The notes beneath the pieces were generated by a model. The model did no database searches, was not told the origin of the DNA, and saw only the letters and a list, made by a program, of their open reading frames with translations. From Providencia huaxiensis (GTDB taxonomy: Bacteria; Pseudomonadota; Gammaproteobacteria; Enterobacterales; Enterobacteriaceae), in NCBI RefSeq assembly GCF_002843235.3, contig NZ_CP031123.2:2604001-2668000 (forward strand): a stretch of 64,000 bases of DNA. Reading direction: 5' to 3'. Positions 13,273 to 20,662 of this stretch are shown here, one piece after another. Each line of letters opens with the position of its first letter. Position 1 is the first letter of the stretch. Made by a program: the position numbers and the translations under genes.

Positions 13273-16008
13273 TCAATTGTTATCTTCTTCTGTGCTCTCT
13301 GGAGCGAACTGCAAAACGTAAACATTAAATTGCCGTCCGTCTATGCGTGGGCTTTTTCGTTGATAACCTCTCCCACTGGTGGGTGGTGTTAACATGCCAG
13401 CCATTTTTAACACCTCAGCAAATTGTTTGTAGTTAAACCCTGCCGCGATTTCTTTCTCAAAGGCGGACGGGAAGGTATAAAAGATTATCGGGTCATCCTC
13501 GTTACTGCCTTTCTTCCTATATCCTGCAAGGTCTCTAATAGGTAGATCCCTAACATCATAAGGAATTGGGGCAAATCGGCTTAATCCGTGAGCATTCAAA
13601 AACGCCTCAGCTTGTTCTTTGATTTGCTCATACTCTTTGTTTCCCGTGCCGAACTCTGCGACCCATACGTTAAATATTGCTTGAACTACATCCCTACAAT
13701 CTTGTTCACTCCACCCCGTAATCACACGGCCCATAATCAAAGCGGCTTCAATCGTGGCGAATCGGTCGCTCGCTCGGTGTACCTGTTCCCCGTAGCTACT
13801 TGGAATTAACTTATTCCAGCGTTGCTGGGCGGCTCTGTAGGCTTCTTTAGCTTCGTCTTTGTGATTTGATAGGTACTCAATCCAATAGCGTCCTGCTGCC
13901 CCGTAGCTATCACGACAATTCACCTTGATTAAATCTGCGTGGGCTTTCCCTGTTTCACATTCGTGTAGTTCGGTGGCGCGTTCAATGGGGATATTCAGTA
14001 ATCGCACTAATTGCCCTGCGTTCACTTTCACACCTGAATTTAATAAAAAGGTCTCAATGTCCTTTTCCCCTGTACTGATAGCCACCGTCCGCCAGCTTTG
14101 AACCTGCCTATTGCCGCCATCTTTCGCACCTTGTATCTTGCCTTTGCCATTAAATAGCGTGTAAGCCGATTTATAGACGTGTTTAGGGTCTGCTCCTTGT
14201 CCGACTTCATCCAAATACAAAAGCCCGTCATTGTGCGCTACAGCCTCGTTAGTCATGCCGTATTCAGTGCCATACCACGTTAAACGCTGCAAATCGGGAT
14301 CACCGTACAAACTCACAGCCATATCTGCGGTGGTGCTTTTCCCTGCTGTCGATTGGGCGTAAATGTGAATACCAAAACTGTCCGCCCCTGTGATACTCGT
14401 CATCGGTGCGGCTAAGGCTGCGCCAATCGCAAACATCATAAAACTATTACCGTTAGCCAATCGTGCAACATCATTCCGCCAGCTTTCTACTGTTCCGCTT
14501 GTCTGGTAGGCGGTAGCGGCTGCGCTTTGCCCGTTAAAAAATATCGGTTGCTCGGGTGTGCCAATAATTGAGCCGTCTGGCATGATGTACGCGCCTTTGT
14601 GCCAACCTGATTTATTGGTAATACTCCAATTCTTTTTGAATTTCTGGCGCAATAACCAATCAGACAAAGACTGTCTTAGCCCTGATTTAGTTGTCACAAT
14701 TAGCCCTGCATTTTTAAGCGTTTTCCAGCCCTCACGCTCGCCAATATCCCCCATCGGAACGGCTTGAACATTGTTATTACCCCATTCGAAAATCAAATAC
14801 TTTTGATTCAGGTCATTAACGCCTTTCGTAATGCGTTTTATGGCGTTAGATAACCATTGTTCATGATTGATGATCTCCCCTGTTTCTTTGTCCGCTTTAG
14901 GCGTAACCAGAAATACACCATCGTCGCGTGATTCAATGCGTATTTTCATGGGGTCGCTTGGTTTTACTGTTTCGGTAACGCTTTCCTTTGCCGTTTCAGG
15001 CAATGTAATCTCACTCATTGCCTCGTCTCCTTGTGGCTGATATATTCCCTCGCTGAAAGCAGAGGCAGTAGCTTCCCTCTCTCTGGATTGCAGGTAATCG
15101 TTCCAATCTCCCTGACAAGGTGGAATTGAAACATAGCCGCTAACTTCTCTCGCTGCGGCTTCTGCTTTCACCTTGCCCGTGTTAATCTCATTTTTACTGT
15201 CGTTATCTCCAGCAATGATAATTTGGCTCTCTGGGTACTTTGTCCGCATCACCTTAGCCACATGAATTAAGTTACCCGCATCAATTGCCGCTACTGTGTG
15301 CGCTTCTGGTTGGATTAACTGGCACGTCATGGCGGTTGCTAATCCTTCAGCGATAATCACCGTAGAAACGTTTACAGGCTCATTAATGGGGTAATAGCTG
15401 CCATTCTTCGCACTATCGAGTAATAGCCGTTTATCGCCATTGGGTTTAATCGTCTGTGCCGCTGTAATTGTGTCGTCAGCGTCCATCAATGGAATAATCA
15501 ACGAACCATCGGCTAATAGAGTCACGGTGGTACTCTCAAAGCCTTTCGCTTTCAGGTATTCAGACTCGCCCTGTTTAGCATTGGCAATAGTGCGGCTGTA
15601 TCGCGCTGTAAAGCGTTTATGCTTCTCTATCTGCTCGTTAGCTTGGTTCTGGGCTTGCTGTGCTTTCAATGCGTCCTGTTGCGCTTTTACCTCATGGCTA
15701 CGGTAGGCTGGTGGATTATCTGAACGGGTATCAATTCCAATCATGCCTGCCACTTCATACGCTGCCTCAGTCACGCTGCCACCCAGAACACGCTGAACTA
15801 AGTCCAACCCATCCCCCGAGCCGCACTGACTACAAATAAACGTGCCGTTGCCGTCTTTGTCGTCGAATCTAAAACGGTCTTTACCGCCACAATGAGGACA
15901 AGCCGTGTGAATGTTTAGGGGCACTTCTGCCCCAAGGTTAGATAATATGTTTTGCCATTGTCCGTTAGCTTTCAGCTTCACATCACGGATAACATCAATC
16001 GGTTTCAT
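13273..16008 (-). CDS. P4-alpha-like primase-helicase
   Basis: The 911-residue protein (start at ATG 16008 behind AGGAGG) has an N-terminal zinc finger (C37PHC..C59SQC62), a Toprim-like primase region with EGLATAM (about 221) and AGDNDSK (about 271), and a DUF927-type helicase with Walker A STAGKST (about 552-558) and Walker B LLYLDEVG (about 600). This is the organisation of satellite and plasmid replication proteins that prime, unwind and recognise their own origin. It overlaps the preceding gene by 14 bp. The iteron array immediately downstream is its likely target. Confidence 0.85.
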   Translation of the reverse strand: MKPIDVIRDVKLKANGQWQNILSNLGAEVPLNIHTACPHCGGKDRFRFDDKDGNGTFICSQCGSGDGLDLVQRVLGGSVTEAAYEVAGMIGIDTRSDNPPAYRSHEVKAQQDALKAQQAQNQANEQIEKHKRFTARYSRTIANAKQGESEYLKAKGFESTTVTLLADGSLIIPLMDADDTITAAQTIKPNGDKRLLLDSAKNGSYYPINEPVNVSTVIIAEGLATAMTCQLIQPEAHTVAAIDAGNLIHVAKVMRTKYPESQIIIAGDNDSKNEINTGKVKAEAAAREVSGYVSIPPCQGDWNDYLQSREREATASAFSEGIYQPQGDEAMSEITLPETAKESVTETVKPSDPMKIRIESRDDGVFLVTPKADKETGEIINHEQWLSNAIKRITKGVNDLNQKYLIFEWGNNNVQAVPMGDIGEREGWKTLKNAGLIVTTKSGLRQSLSDWLLRQKFKKNWSITNKSGWHKGAYIMPDGSIIGTPEQPIFFNGQSAAATAYQTSGTVESWRNDVARLANGNSFMMFAIGAALAAPMTSITGADSFGIHIYAQSTAGKSTTADMAVSLYGDPDLQRLTWYGTEYGMTNEAVAHNDGLLYLDEVGQGADPKHVYKSAYTLFNGKGKIQGAKDGGNRQVQSWRTVAISTGEKDIETFLLNSGVKVNAGQLVRLLNIPIERATELHECETGKAHADLIKVNCRDSYGAAGRYWIEYLSNHKDEAKEAYRAAQQRWNKLIPSSYGEQVHRASDRFATIEAALIMGRVITGWSEQDCRDVVQAIFNVWVAEFGTGNKEYEQIKEQAEAFLNAHGLSRFAPIPYDVRDLPIRDLAGYRKKGSNEDDPIIFYTFPSAFEKEIAAGFNYKQFAEVLKMAGMLTPPTSGRGYQRKSPRIDGRQFNVYVLQFAPESTEEDNN

Positions 16009-16369
16009 CGTCTGCGCCTCCTGCTGGTTCAGCCATTTCATGAGACACACTTAAAATAGACTGATATAACGCTTCACCCTCCAGAGTAAGAAGCCCACAA
16101 TCTACCGCTTTGGTTAATGCTTCCAGTGCGGCCGTTTCGTATTCTTCAAACTGGTCTATTAACGGCTCAATAAAACAAACCTCAGTTAAAAAACCAAGGT
16201 ACTCAATCGGTGAAATTTGTTGCTTGTTAGTACGGCCTTGGCATGTTTCCGTGTAGGTGTAACATTCCTCAAAGTCATTAGGGCGGCTTTTAAATACAGC
16301 AAAAGCAAAGGCTTTCAGCGCATCATCAAGCGAGTTCGCTTTGGTCTTGAATGGAATAATGTTGCTCAT
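15995..16369 (-). CDS. 124-aa acidic protein before primase, unknown
   Basis: A GGAGG site precedes the ATG. The product is acidic and helical (..LTEVCFIEPLIDQFEEYETAALEALTKAV..), ending EPAGGADDETD. The family is not recognised. It overlaps the primase gene by 14 bp, so it is translated with it; a replication accessory role would be a guess. Confidence 0.55.
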   Translation of the reverse strand: MSNIIPFKTKANSLDDALKAFAFAVFKSRPNDFEECYTYTETCQGRTNKQQISPIEYLGFLTEVCFIEPLIDQFEEYETAALEALTKAVDCGLLTLEGEALYQSILSVSHEMAEPAGGADDETD

Positions 16370-16564
16370 TTATTTACCTCCTACCGCTTCGTTCATTTCA
16401 TCCCTAATCGAATAAACAACAATCAACACCGCCCAGATCATGTTTCTGGTTTCGCCACACTCTTCAGCTTCCAGCCACGTAGAAAGTAAAGTAATTAGCA
16501 TTAATACTTTTGCTTTGTGCGGCTCTAGTAACATTTCCACTTCGCGTTTCTGTTCCTGATTCAT
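16370..16564 (-). CDS. 64-aa helical protein, unknown
   Basis: The ATG overlaps the stop of the upstream 57-aa gene (TGATG); a GTG one codon earlier is also possible. The product is a short helical protein with a hydrophobic centre (AKVLMLITLLSTWLEAEECG, then MIWAVLIVVYSI), possibly membrane-associated. The family is not recognised. It is part of the tightly packed minus-strand run 16.4-18.3 kb. Confidence 0.45.
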   Translation of the reverse strand: MNQEQKREVEMLLEPHKAKVLMLITLLSTWLEAEECGETRNMIWAVLIVVYSIRDEMNEAVGGK

Positions 16565-16737
16565 CACTTCACCTCACGCACATAGTTAATTCGGATATCG
16601 GTTAAACCGTCACGTTGCGCTTCTCGCATCACTTGCGATTGTGCGTCTTTCTGGGTGGCTGATATCACACGCTTGCTAATACCTAGCGTTAACCCTTTCG
16701 GTGTTGTGCCATACCCTGCGATTTGAAACGTTCTCAT
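16564..16737 (-). CDS. 57-aa basic protein, unknown
   Basis: This small frame starts inside the last codons of the ORF6N gene (ATGA overlap) and ends overlapping the next start. Its codons give an ordinary soluble protein (MRTFQIAGYGTTPKGLTLGI...). Coupling on both sides supports its reality; no family is recognised. Confidence 0.5.
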   Translation of the reverse strand: MRTFQIAGYGTTPKGLTLGISKRVISATQKDAQSQVMREAQRDGLTDIRINYVREVK

Positions 16738-17318
16738 GAGCGATAATCCCCCATATCCTGAATGTGTAGCTGTGAGGCTTGTTCAATGGCCATTAGCATT
16801 GGTTTTAGTGCTTTCTTCTCCTTGCGACGTAGGTTCATGGCATAACTACCGCGCCTACCGTGACCTTGATAAGAGTCAGCTTCTAAACGGCTAATCAAGT
16901 TCTGAGCCTCACCAATTGGCATGGCTTCAAGTTCCGCCAGCGTGGGAATTTGAATGTGTTTAATTTCGGGAAACTCAGACAGTCGAAAGTAGCTGTTAAC
17001 CATTGAGCGTTGAACCTGCCACGACAAATCATCGGTAAATGGCTTGGCAACCATCAAATAACCTGACTCAGTGATAAGCATTAACTCTTTTGCTTTCCCA
17101 CCTATTTCCAGCTCGGGTAACTCGGTACGTATTACGTACTTAGTGAGCAAAAAGTAATCTACTCCATCAATGAAGTGCTTTTTATGCGTGTTGAATGTGC
17201 GCTTTGCTGTACCTTTCGGGCGTTGGTGTACCTCGTCAATCATGGCAAAGGTCACTACTCGCTTACCTTGATACATGAATGGACTTAGGCTGGTGGCATT
17301 GATAGTGACTTGTCTCAT
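16734..17318 (-). CDS. ORF6N-domain antirepressor-like protein
   Basis: Residues about 12-110 carry the ORF6N pattern (YQGKRVVTFAMIDEVHQRPKGTAKRTFNTHKKHFIDGVDYF, ITESGYLMVAKPFTDDLSWQVQRSMVNSYF), a DNA-binding domain of phage antirepressors related to KilA-N and Bro. The C-terminal part is a basic helical region. Length is 194 residues. It overlaps both neighbours by 4 bp. It probably counteracts a repressor, either the element's own or a helper's; which one cannot be read from the sequence. Confidence 0.75.
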   Translation of the reverse strand: MRQVTINATSLSPFMYQGKRVVTFAMIDEVHQRPKGTAKRTFNTHKKHFIDGVDYFLLTKYVIRTELPELEIGGKAKELMLITESGYLMVAKPFTDDLSWQVQRSMVNSYFRLSEFPEIKHIQIPTLAELEAMPIGEAQNLISRLEADSYQGHGRRGSYAMNLRRKEKKALKPMLMAIEQASQLHIQDMGDYRS

Positions 17319-17524
17319 TTCATCACCTCCGCTAACCGAGTAATTTCTTTCCCTTGAGCATGTACAAGGCGATTAACTGCTCTCAGTAGAAAATGTGTAT
17401 CTGTGTCAGCCTCATTCTCTACAGCCGTTAACAGTGGGATTAGTAACGCTTGGAGCTCCTCGTTAATATGCTCGACTTCTTCCAAGGTAGATAAGTGACC
17501 AACTTTTAATTTAATTGTTTTCAT
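17315..17524 (-). CDS. 69-aa helical protein, unknown
   Basis: A short Leu/Glu-rich helical product (LEEVEHINEELQALLIPLLTAVENEAD..) with ATGA overlaps to both neighbouring genes. Its style resembles the 59-aa and 63-aa products upstream, all small acidic helical proteins. No family is recognised. Confidence 0.5.
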   Translation of the reverse strand: MKTIKLKVGHLSTLEEVEHINEELQALLIPLLTAVENEADTDTHFLLRAVNRLVHAQGKEITRLAEVMK

Positions 17525-17700
17525 TTGGTCGCCTCCTCGAGGGATTCCCGAATTTCACCACTTAAATCACAAGCGATAGTAATTAGGTCTACTAATTCAG
17601 TCGGGCATCTCCCGTTAGCCTTTTCCAGTATGGCCATAATCAATGAATGGGCTTGTTGCGCCTTGTATGCAGCTACATCTAAAGAAATTGGCTTGCTCAT
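17521..17700 (-). CDS. 59-aa protein, unknown
   Basis: This frame begins MSKPISLDVAAYKAQQAHSL and ends ..GEIRESLEEATK. Both ends overlap neighbours by ATGA (starts at 17700, stops at 17521), which is good evidence that it is translated. Family unknown. Confidence 0.5.
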   Translation of the reverse strand: MSKPISLDVAAYKAQQAHSLIMAILEKANGRCPTELVDLITIACDLSGEIRESLEEATK

Positions 17701-17888
17701 ACCTTTCCCTCCTGCGCTGCCACATCGTTCAAGAATGCGGCTACATCACCAGATAATTCAGACATAAGTGAGGAAATAGCGACGATATCGCTTGGTGTAA
17801 AATTACGAGGATAATTAGGGAGCATCAGGCTAAGCAGCTCTAACTGTTGCGCCTTTTCTGCTGCTTGATGAATGGTTATATCTGTCAT
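17697..17888 (-). CDS. 63-aa protein, unknown
   Basis: GGAGGG precedes the ATG. The product (MTDITIHQAAEKAQQLELLS..SGDVAAFLNDVAAQEGKV) is small, acidic and helical, and ends in an ATGA overlap with the next gene. The family is not recognised. It belongs to the run of short coupled genes between DUF4222 and ORF6N. Confidence 0.5.
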   Translation of the reverse strand: MTDITIHQAAEKAQQLELLSLMLPNYPRNFTPSDIVAISSLMSELSGDVAAFLNDVAAQEGKV

Positions 17889-17890
17889 AA

Positions 17891-18064
17891 CTAAGCCCTC
17901 CCCGAATAGGTGTATTCGTTGCTGAACTGGCTTAATGAAACAATGACAGGGCTATCAAAGCCGTCTCGCTGAAAGGTCACACGGTTAAATTGAACCGATA
18001 GAACTCTGACGGTTTCGCCATTATTTTTGTGAGTGTAGAAATCATTAGGTTGAGGGTTACGCAT
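17891..18064 (-). CDS. DUF4222 family protein
   Basis: The 57-residue product NDFYTHKNNGETVRVLSVQFNRVTFQRDGFDSPVIVSLSQF matches my memory of DUF4222, small beta-rich proteins common in enterobacterial prophages near the integrase end. GGAGG lies upstream of the chosen ATG (18064). Function is unknown. Its start overlaps the Icd-like stop by 8 bp. Confidence 0.6.
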   Translation of the reverse strand: MRNPQPNDFYTHKNNGETVRVLSVQFNRVTFQRDGFDSPVIVSLSQFSNEYTYSGRA

Positions 18065-18281
18065 GATGTTTACCTCCAATAGCAGGTAAGCGACCAGCGA
18101 ATGACAGAATGTAATCACGTACAAGCATGAGCCTCGCATCGTGTTCGTTCGGTGCTGTAACAGCAATACGGCAAGGTTTCGCGGTGTAATCGCTACGGTT
18201 TAACGCGAGGAATAACCATCTGTACGATTGGTTAGGGGTGAGACTAGTCCGCCCTGTGACGGGTGTGTTAATATCTTGCAT
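18057..18281 (-). CDS. Icd-like cell-division inhibitor
   Basis: The 74-residue product contains YRWLFLALNRSDYTAKPCRIAV, then EHDARLMLVRDYILSFAGRLP, the core pattern of host cell-division inhibitor Icd-like proteins named after phage P4. GAGGT directly precedes the ATG at 18281, which decides this start; the same frame is open upstream to 19316. An RHH gene is divergent on the other strand and could control it. Toxicity to division is known for P4 Icd and is inferred here. Confidence 0.65.
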   Translation of the reverse strand: MQDINTPVTGRTSLTPNQSYRWLFLALNRSDYTAKPCRIAVTAPNEHDARLMLVRDYILSFAGRLPAIGGKHHA

Positions 18282-19316
18282 AGCTACCTCGATAGTATCA
18301 GTATCGTTGGTGGTCAGCCCTTGAGTGATACTGGTAATATCATTCGAGGGCGTTTTATTTTGCACATACTTCATGTTAGAGTACGTACATAACAAATAAC
18401 ATACTAAGGGATTACGTACGTACATGTCAACGCCAAAAAGAGACAAAACAGAAAAAGGAAAAGGGTTATCTCCTACATTCCAAATCAGGATCACGCCAGA
18501 ACTTAAGGCGCAATTTGAATCTGCAGCATCTGAAGCGGGAATGAGTTTAGGTAACTGGCTTAAAACTCTTGGGCGAAAAGAGTTAGAGCGATTAGGTATT
18601 GAGCCTAAAAACTGATATTTGCCATACCAGAGAAGTAAGCTAATATTAATATTCTCACTTGCTCGGTATTTAATATCGACGTCTCCAAGGGTAGCCGATT
18701 GGCTGCCCTTTTTTATGGACTCCAAAAACTCAATTCGTTCCTTTTTTATGGTGTCTAATAACTCAATTTTCCCCTTTTTTATGGACTGACAAAACTCAAT
18801 TACTTTGCCTTTTATGGACTGTAAAAACTCAATTCTGCCTCGTATAGTGATCCAGATTAAACCTTGCCAATGAGGATAATTCGCCTCTTTAGAAAGGTGA
18901 GAAAAATCACCTTTAGCTAATGGTGTAAATTCTCCACGTTTTGCGCTCCCCCGTTTTGGAGTGCTCAAATATTCACCAGAATTACAACCTGATAAATATT
19001 CCCCAGATTGATTTCCCGTAAATTTGGGTGATTGATTGGCGTAAATTTTCGCTGATACATCGGCTAAAGTTTTAGCCAGTTGCTGAGCCAAAATATTGAC
19101 CGAGTAACCAGACGAAATTTTGTCTGATTGACTATAACTTGAAGTTAGATTCAAGATGGATAAAAGGGCGTCCACTTTAACCGACTCCCCACCTGCCAGT
19201 AGGGAATCATTCACTTGGTAGGCAATATTCCCCAACTCTGGGGATAATTGATTAATATTTGAACTTTGATACACCGCTTTGGGTGTACCAATCATTTGTA
19301 AGTTAATAGCCGTCAT
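18057..19316 (-). CDS. Long open frame running into Icd-like gene
   Basis: The frame is open for 419 codons from an ATG that overlaps the Bro-N gene stop (TAATG). The first about 170 residues (NINQLSPELGNIAYQVNDSLLAGGESVKVDALLSIL...) look like a real protein of unknown family. The middle has repeats: SAKIYANQ/SPKFTGNQ, GEYLSGCNS/GEYLSTPKR, then four 11-residue IEFLxSIKKG units. Residues about 235-300 are antisense to the RHH gene and look non-protein. Either a fusion with the Icd-like end, or two genes joined by a chance open stretch; I favour the latter. Confidence 0.4.
   Translation of the reverse strand: MTAINLQMIGTPKAVYQSSNINQLSPELGNIAYQVNDSLLAGGESVKVDALLSILNLTSSYSQSDKISSGYSVNILAQQLAKTLADVSAKIYANQSPKFTGNQSGEYLSGCNSGEYLSTPKRGSAKRGEFTPLAKGDFSHLSKEANYPHWQGLIWITIRGRIEFLQSIKGKVIEFCQSIKKGKIELLDTIKKERIEFLESIKKGSQSATLGDVDIKYRASENINISLLLWYGKYQFLGSIPNRSNSFRPRVLSQLPKLIPASDAADSNCALSSGVILIWNVGDNPFPFSVLSLFGVDMYVRNPLVCYLLCTYSNMKYVQNKTPSNDITSITQGLTTNDTDTIEVAMQDINTPVTGRTSLTPNQSYRWLFLALNRSDYTAKPCRIAVTAPNEHDARLMLVRDYILSFAGRLPAIGGKHHA
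18375..18423. promoter_or_regulatory. Operator candidate of the RHH gene
   Basis: The 49 bp before the RHH start holds repeated GTACGTAC words (AGTACGTACAT near 18380 and ACGTACGTACAT just before the ATG). Palindromic repeats at this place suggest RHH operator sites controlling its own promoter and transcription towards the Icd-like gene. Confidence 0.45.
18424..18615 (+). CDS. Ribbon-helix-helix regulator
   Basis: Residues about 17-58 (SPTFQIRITPELKAQFESAASEAGMSLGNWLKTLGRKELERLG) give a clear Arc-type ribbon-helix-helix domain, preceded by a basic tail. The 63-residue gene is on the plus strand, opposite its neighbours, with its start 142 bp from the Icd-like start. It probably represses itself and the Icd-like gene. 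The ribosome-binding site (AAGG, 14 bases upstream) is weak. Confidence 0.7.
   Translation: MSTPKRDKTEKGKGLSPTFQIRITPELKAQFESAASEAGMSLGNWLKTLGRKELERLGIEPKN
18711..18842 (-). repeat. Four 33-bp tandem repeats
   Basis: TTTTATGG starts at 18711, 18744, 18777 and 18810, exactly 33 bp apart, each followed by a variable triplet region and an AAAACTCAAT-type word. In the minus-strand frame each unit gives 11 residues with consensus [IV]E[FL]xx[ST]IKKG. A related unit lies at about 7195. Confidence 0.8.
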
Positions 19317-19912
19317 TAGTGGATTTCTCCATCAAGAAAATCAGGCTGGTACTTCTTCCACAATTCGCGTTCTTCACGCTGTAAATCAGCTTTCTTTTGC
19401 TTACAGGATTGCAGGTCACGCCCATGCTGTGAGGATGTAATTTGGTATTGTTGCTGACGTTTGGTGAAGTCATTTAACGCTGAGAATGGCACACCATACA
19501 CGCCAGTTTTACGAATAGATGGGATAACGTCACGGAATACCCAATTAGTAAAACGATGTGCGAATGTGCCTTTAGTGGTTGCCTTGCGGCTACGGGCAAT
19601 TAGTTTATAGAATCCAGACTCCGCTATAACCTGTCTGTTAGGGTTTCCCTGAATACCATAGTTTAAAGCTATAGTATTTTTTTCGTCCAAATCTAATGAT
19701 TTTAAAGCATCACTTGAGTTTAATATTTCCAATGCGTCACAAACATCTTTAGCAACGAACCACGGATCATTATTAATTTTAACTATCCGTACCTCTATTC
19801 CCTCAAATCGAATAACGGAAATATCATCTGAATTAATATTTAAAATAGCCTCGTCGCTGAATTTAGGGTGAGCGAATCCACCAGCATTTAAGCTGTTATT
19901 TTTTAGTTTCAT
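19316..19912 (-). CDS. Bro-N domain antirepressor-like protein
   Basis: Residues about 33-140 fit the Bro N-terminal domain (FEGIEVRIVKINNDPWFVAKDVCDALEI, LDLDEKNTIALNYG.., VIAESGFYKLIARSRKATTKGTFAHRFTNWVFRDVIPSIRKTGVYG), a DNA-binding module of phage antirepressors. The C-terminal part is Gln/Lys-rich and helical. At 198 residues it is one of two antirepressor-type proteins in this element, with ORF6N. Its stop overlaps the next start. Confidence 0.8.
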   Translation of the reverse strand: MKLKNNSLNAGGFAHPKFSDEAILNINSDDISVIRFEGIEVRIVKINNDPWFVAKDVCDALEILNSSDALKSLDLDEKNTIALNYGIQGNPNRQVIAESGFYKLIARSRKATTKGTFAHRFTNWVFRDVIPSIRKTGVYGVPFSALNDFTKRQQQYQITSSQHGRDLQSCKQKKADLQREERELWKKYQPDFLDGEIH

Positions 19913-19924
19913 TTTCTTATTCCG

Positions 19925-20320
19925 TTATTTTGTCGGGTAGAGACTTAAAATGTTATTTACGTGTGCTTTATCCAGCGTTTGGTAATTACCTTGTTCAGCG
20001 CGTTCATTAATTAAATTGATGACCTTTTGCGCGTCCTGAGCCGTCTTAAAGCGGTAACGGTAGTGTGAGCCAATACCATCAGGATTAGGCTCATCAATAC
20101 GTTCTAGTTCGATATTTAATAAACGTTCCAATTCATTTGGATAATTACGACCTGACGATAAGCGACAATGAATTAATATTTCATTCTCAGTAAATCCATT
20201 AATGCCAGTACCTAACATATATAAACGGGCACGGTGTTTTTTTGGTGGGTTCTTTGATAGAATAGATGCTGTCGCGTTATCCTGAGAAGCCACCTGTAGC
20301 GGGTGGTTTTTCTTTTCCAT
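19925..20320 (-). CDS. 131-aa protein, possible winged helix
   Basis: The section NGFTENEILIHCRLSSGRNYPNELERLLNIELERIDEPNPDGIGSHYRYRF reads like the winged-helix domain of small prophage proteins that sit beside AlpA, with an R-Y-R-F wing. The start overlaps the alpA stop by one base. DNA binding is inferred; the family name is not known to me. Confidence 0.5.
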   Translation of the reverse strand: MEKKNHPLQVASQDNATASILSKNPPKKHRARLYMLGTGINGFTENEILIHCRLSSGRNYPNELERLLNIELERIDEPNPDGIGSHYRYRFKTAQDAQKVINLINERAEQGNYQTLDKAHVNNILSLYPTK

Positions 20321-20538
20321 TATGCCACCTCACCAGTGCGTGATTCAGCAATCTTATTTGCTACCCATTCATCTACTTCAGATTCAACGAAAGCAATCGA
20401 ACGAGTACCGATTTTTACTGATTTAGGGAATTGACCTGTTTCGATAAGGCGATAAATCCACGCTTTACCATAGCCAGTACGACGCATAACTTCAGGTAAG
20501 CGAATGAGGTTTTCTTTTAAGGTTGTTACTGTTGGCAT
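20320..20538 (-). CDS. alpA: AlpA-family regulator
   Basis: The 72-residue product is a MerR-like AlpA protein: LIRLPEVMRRTGYGKAWIYRLIETGQFPKSVKIGTRSIAFVESEVDEWVANKI. In CP4-57 and P4-like elements AlpA activates excision genes, and P4 Vis is a relative. GGGGG precedes the ATG. Twin palindromes lie 88-123 bp upstream. It is likely the switch of the operon that runs on to the primase. Confidence 0.85.
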   Translation of the reverse strand: MPTVTTLKENLIRLPEVMRRTGYGKAWIYRLIETGQFPKSVKIGTRSIAFVESEVDEWVANKIAESRTGEVA

Positions 20539-20625
20539 GATGCCCCCTGTTATCTATTTCATAATACGCCTTGATAGACGTCCGTAGATCTCAGGGGAAC
20601 TTTATGTATATTTGATACCGTAGTC

Positions 20626-20661
20626 ACCGCAGTTGCGGTACTCTTTACCGCAGTTGCGGTA
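20626..20661. promoter_or_regulatory. Twin palindromic operators upstream of alpA
   Basis: ACCGCAGTTGCGGTA occurs at 20626-20640 and again at 20647-20661. Each contains a 6+2+6 palindrome, and the copies are 21 bp apart, two helical turns, so they face the same side of the helix. They lie between alpA and the gene before it and are probably operators of the alpA promoter. Confidence 0.7.
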
Positions 20662-20662
20662 A

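Noticed and set aside
13588..16489. Several plus-strand frames opposite primase and neighbouring genes
   Set aside because: They are shadows of minus-strand genes with clear domains and coupled starts.
18711..18842. 33-bp repeats as a CRISPR
   Set aside because: Units are contiguous with no spacers and stay in one reading frame.
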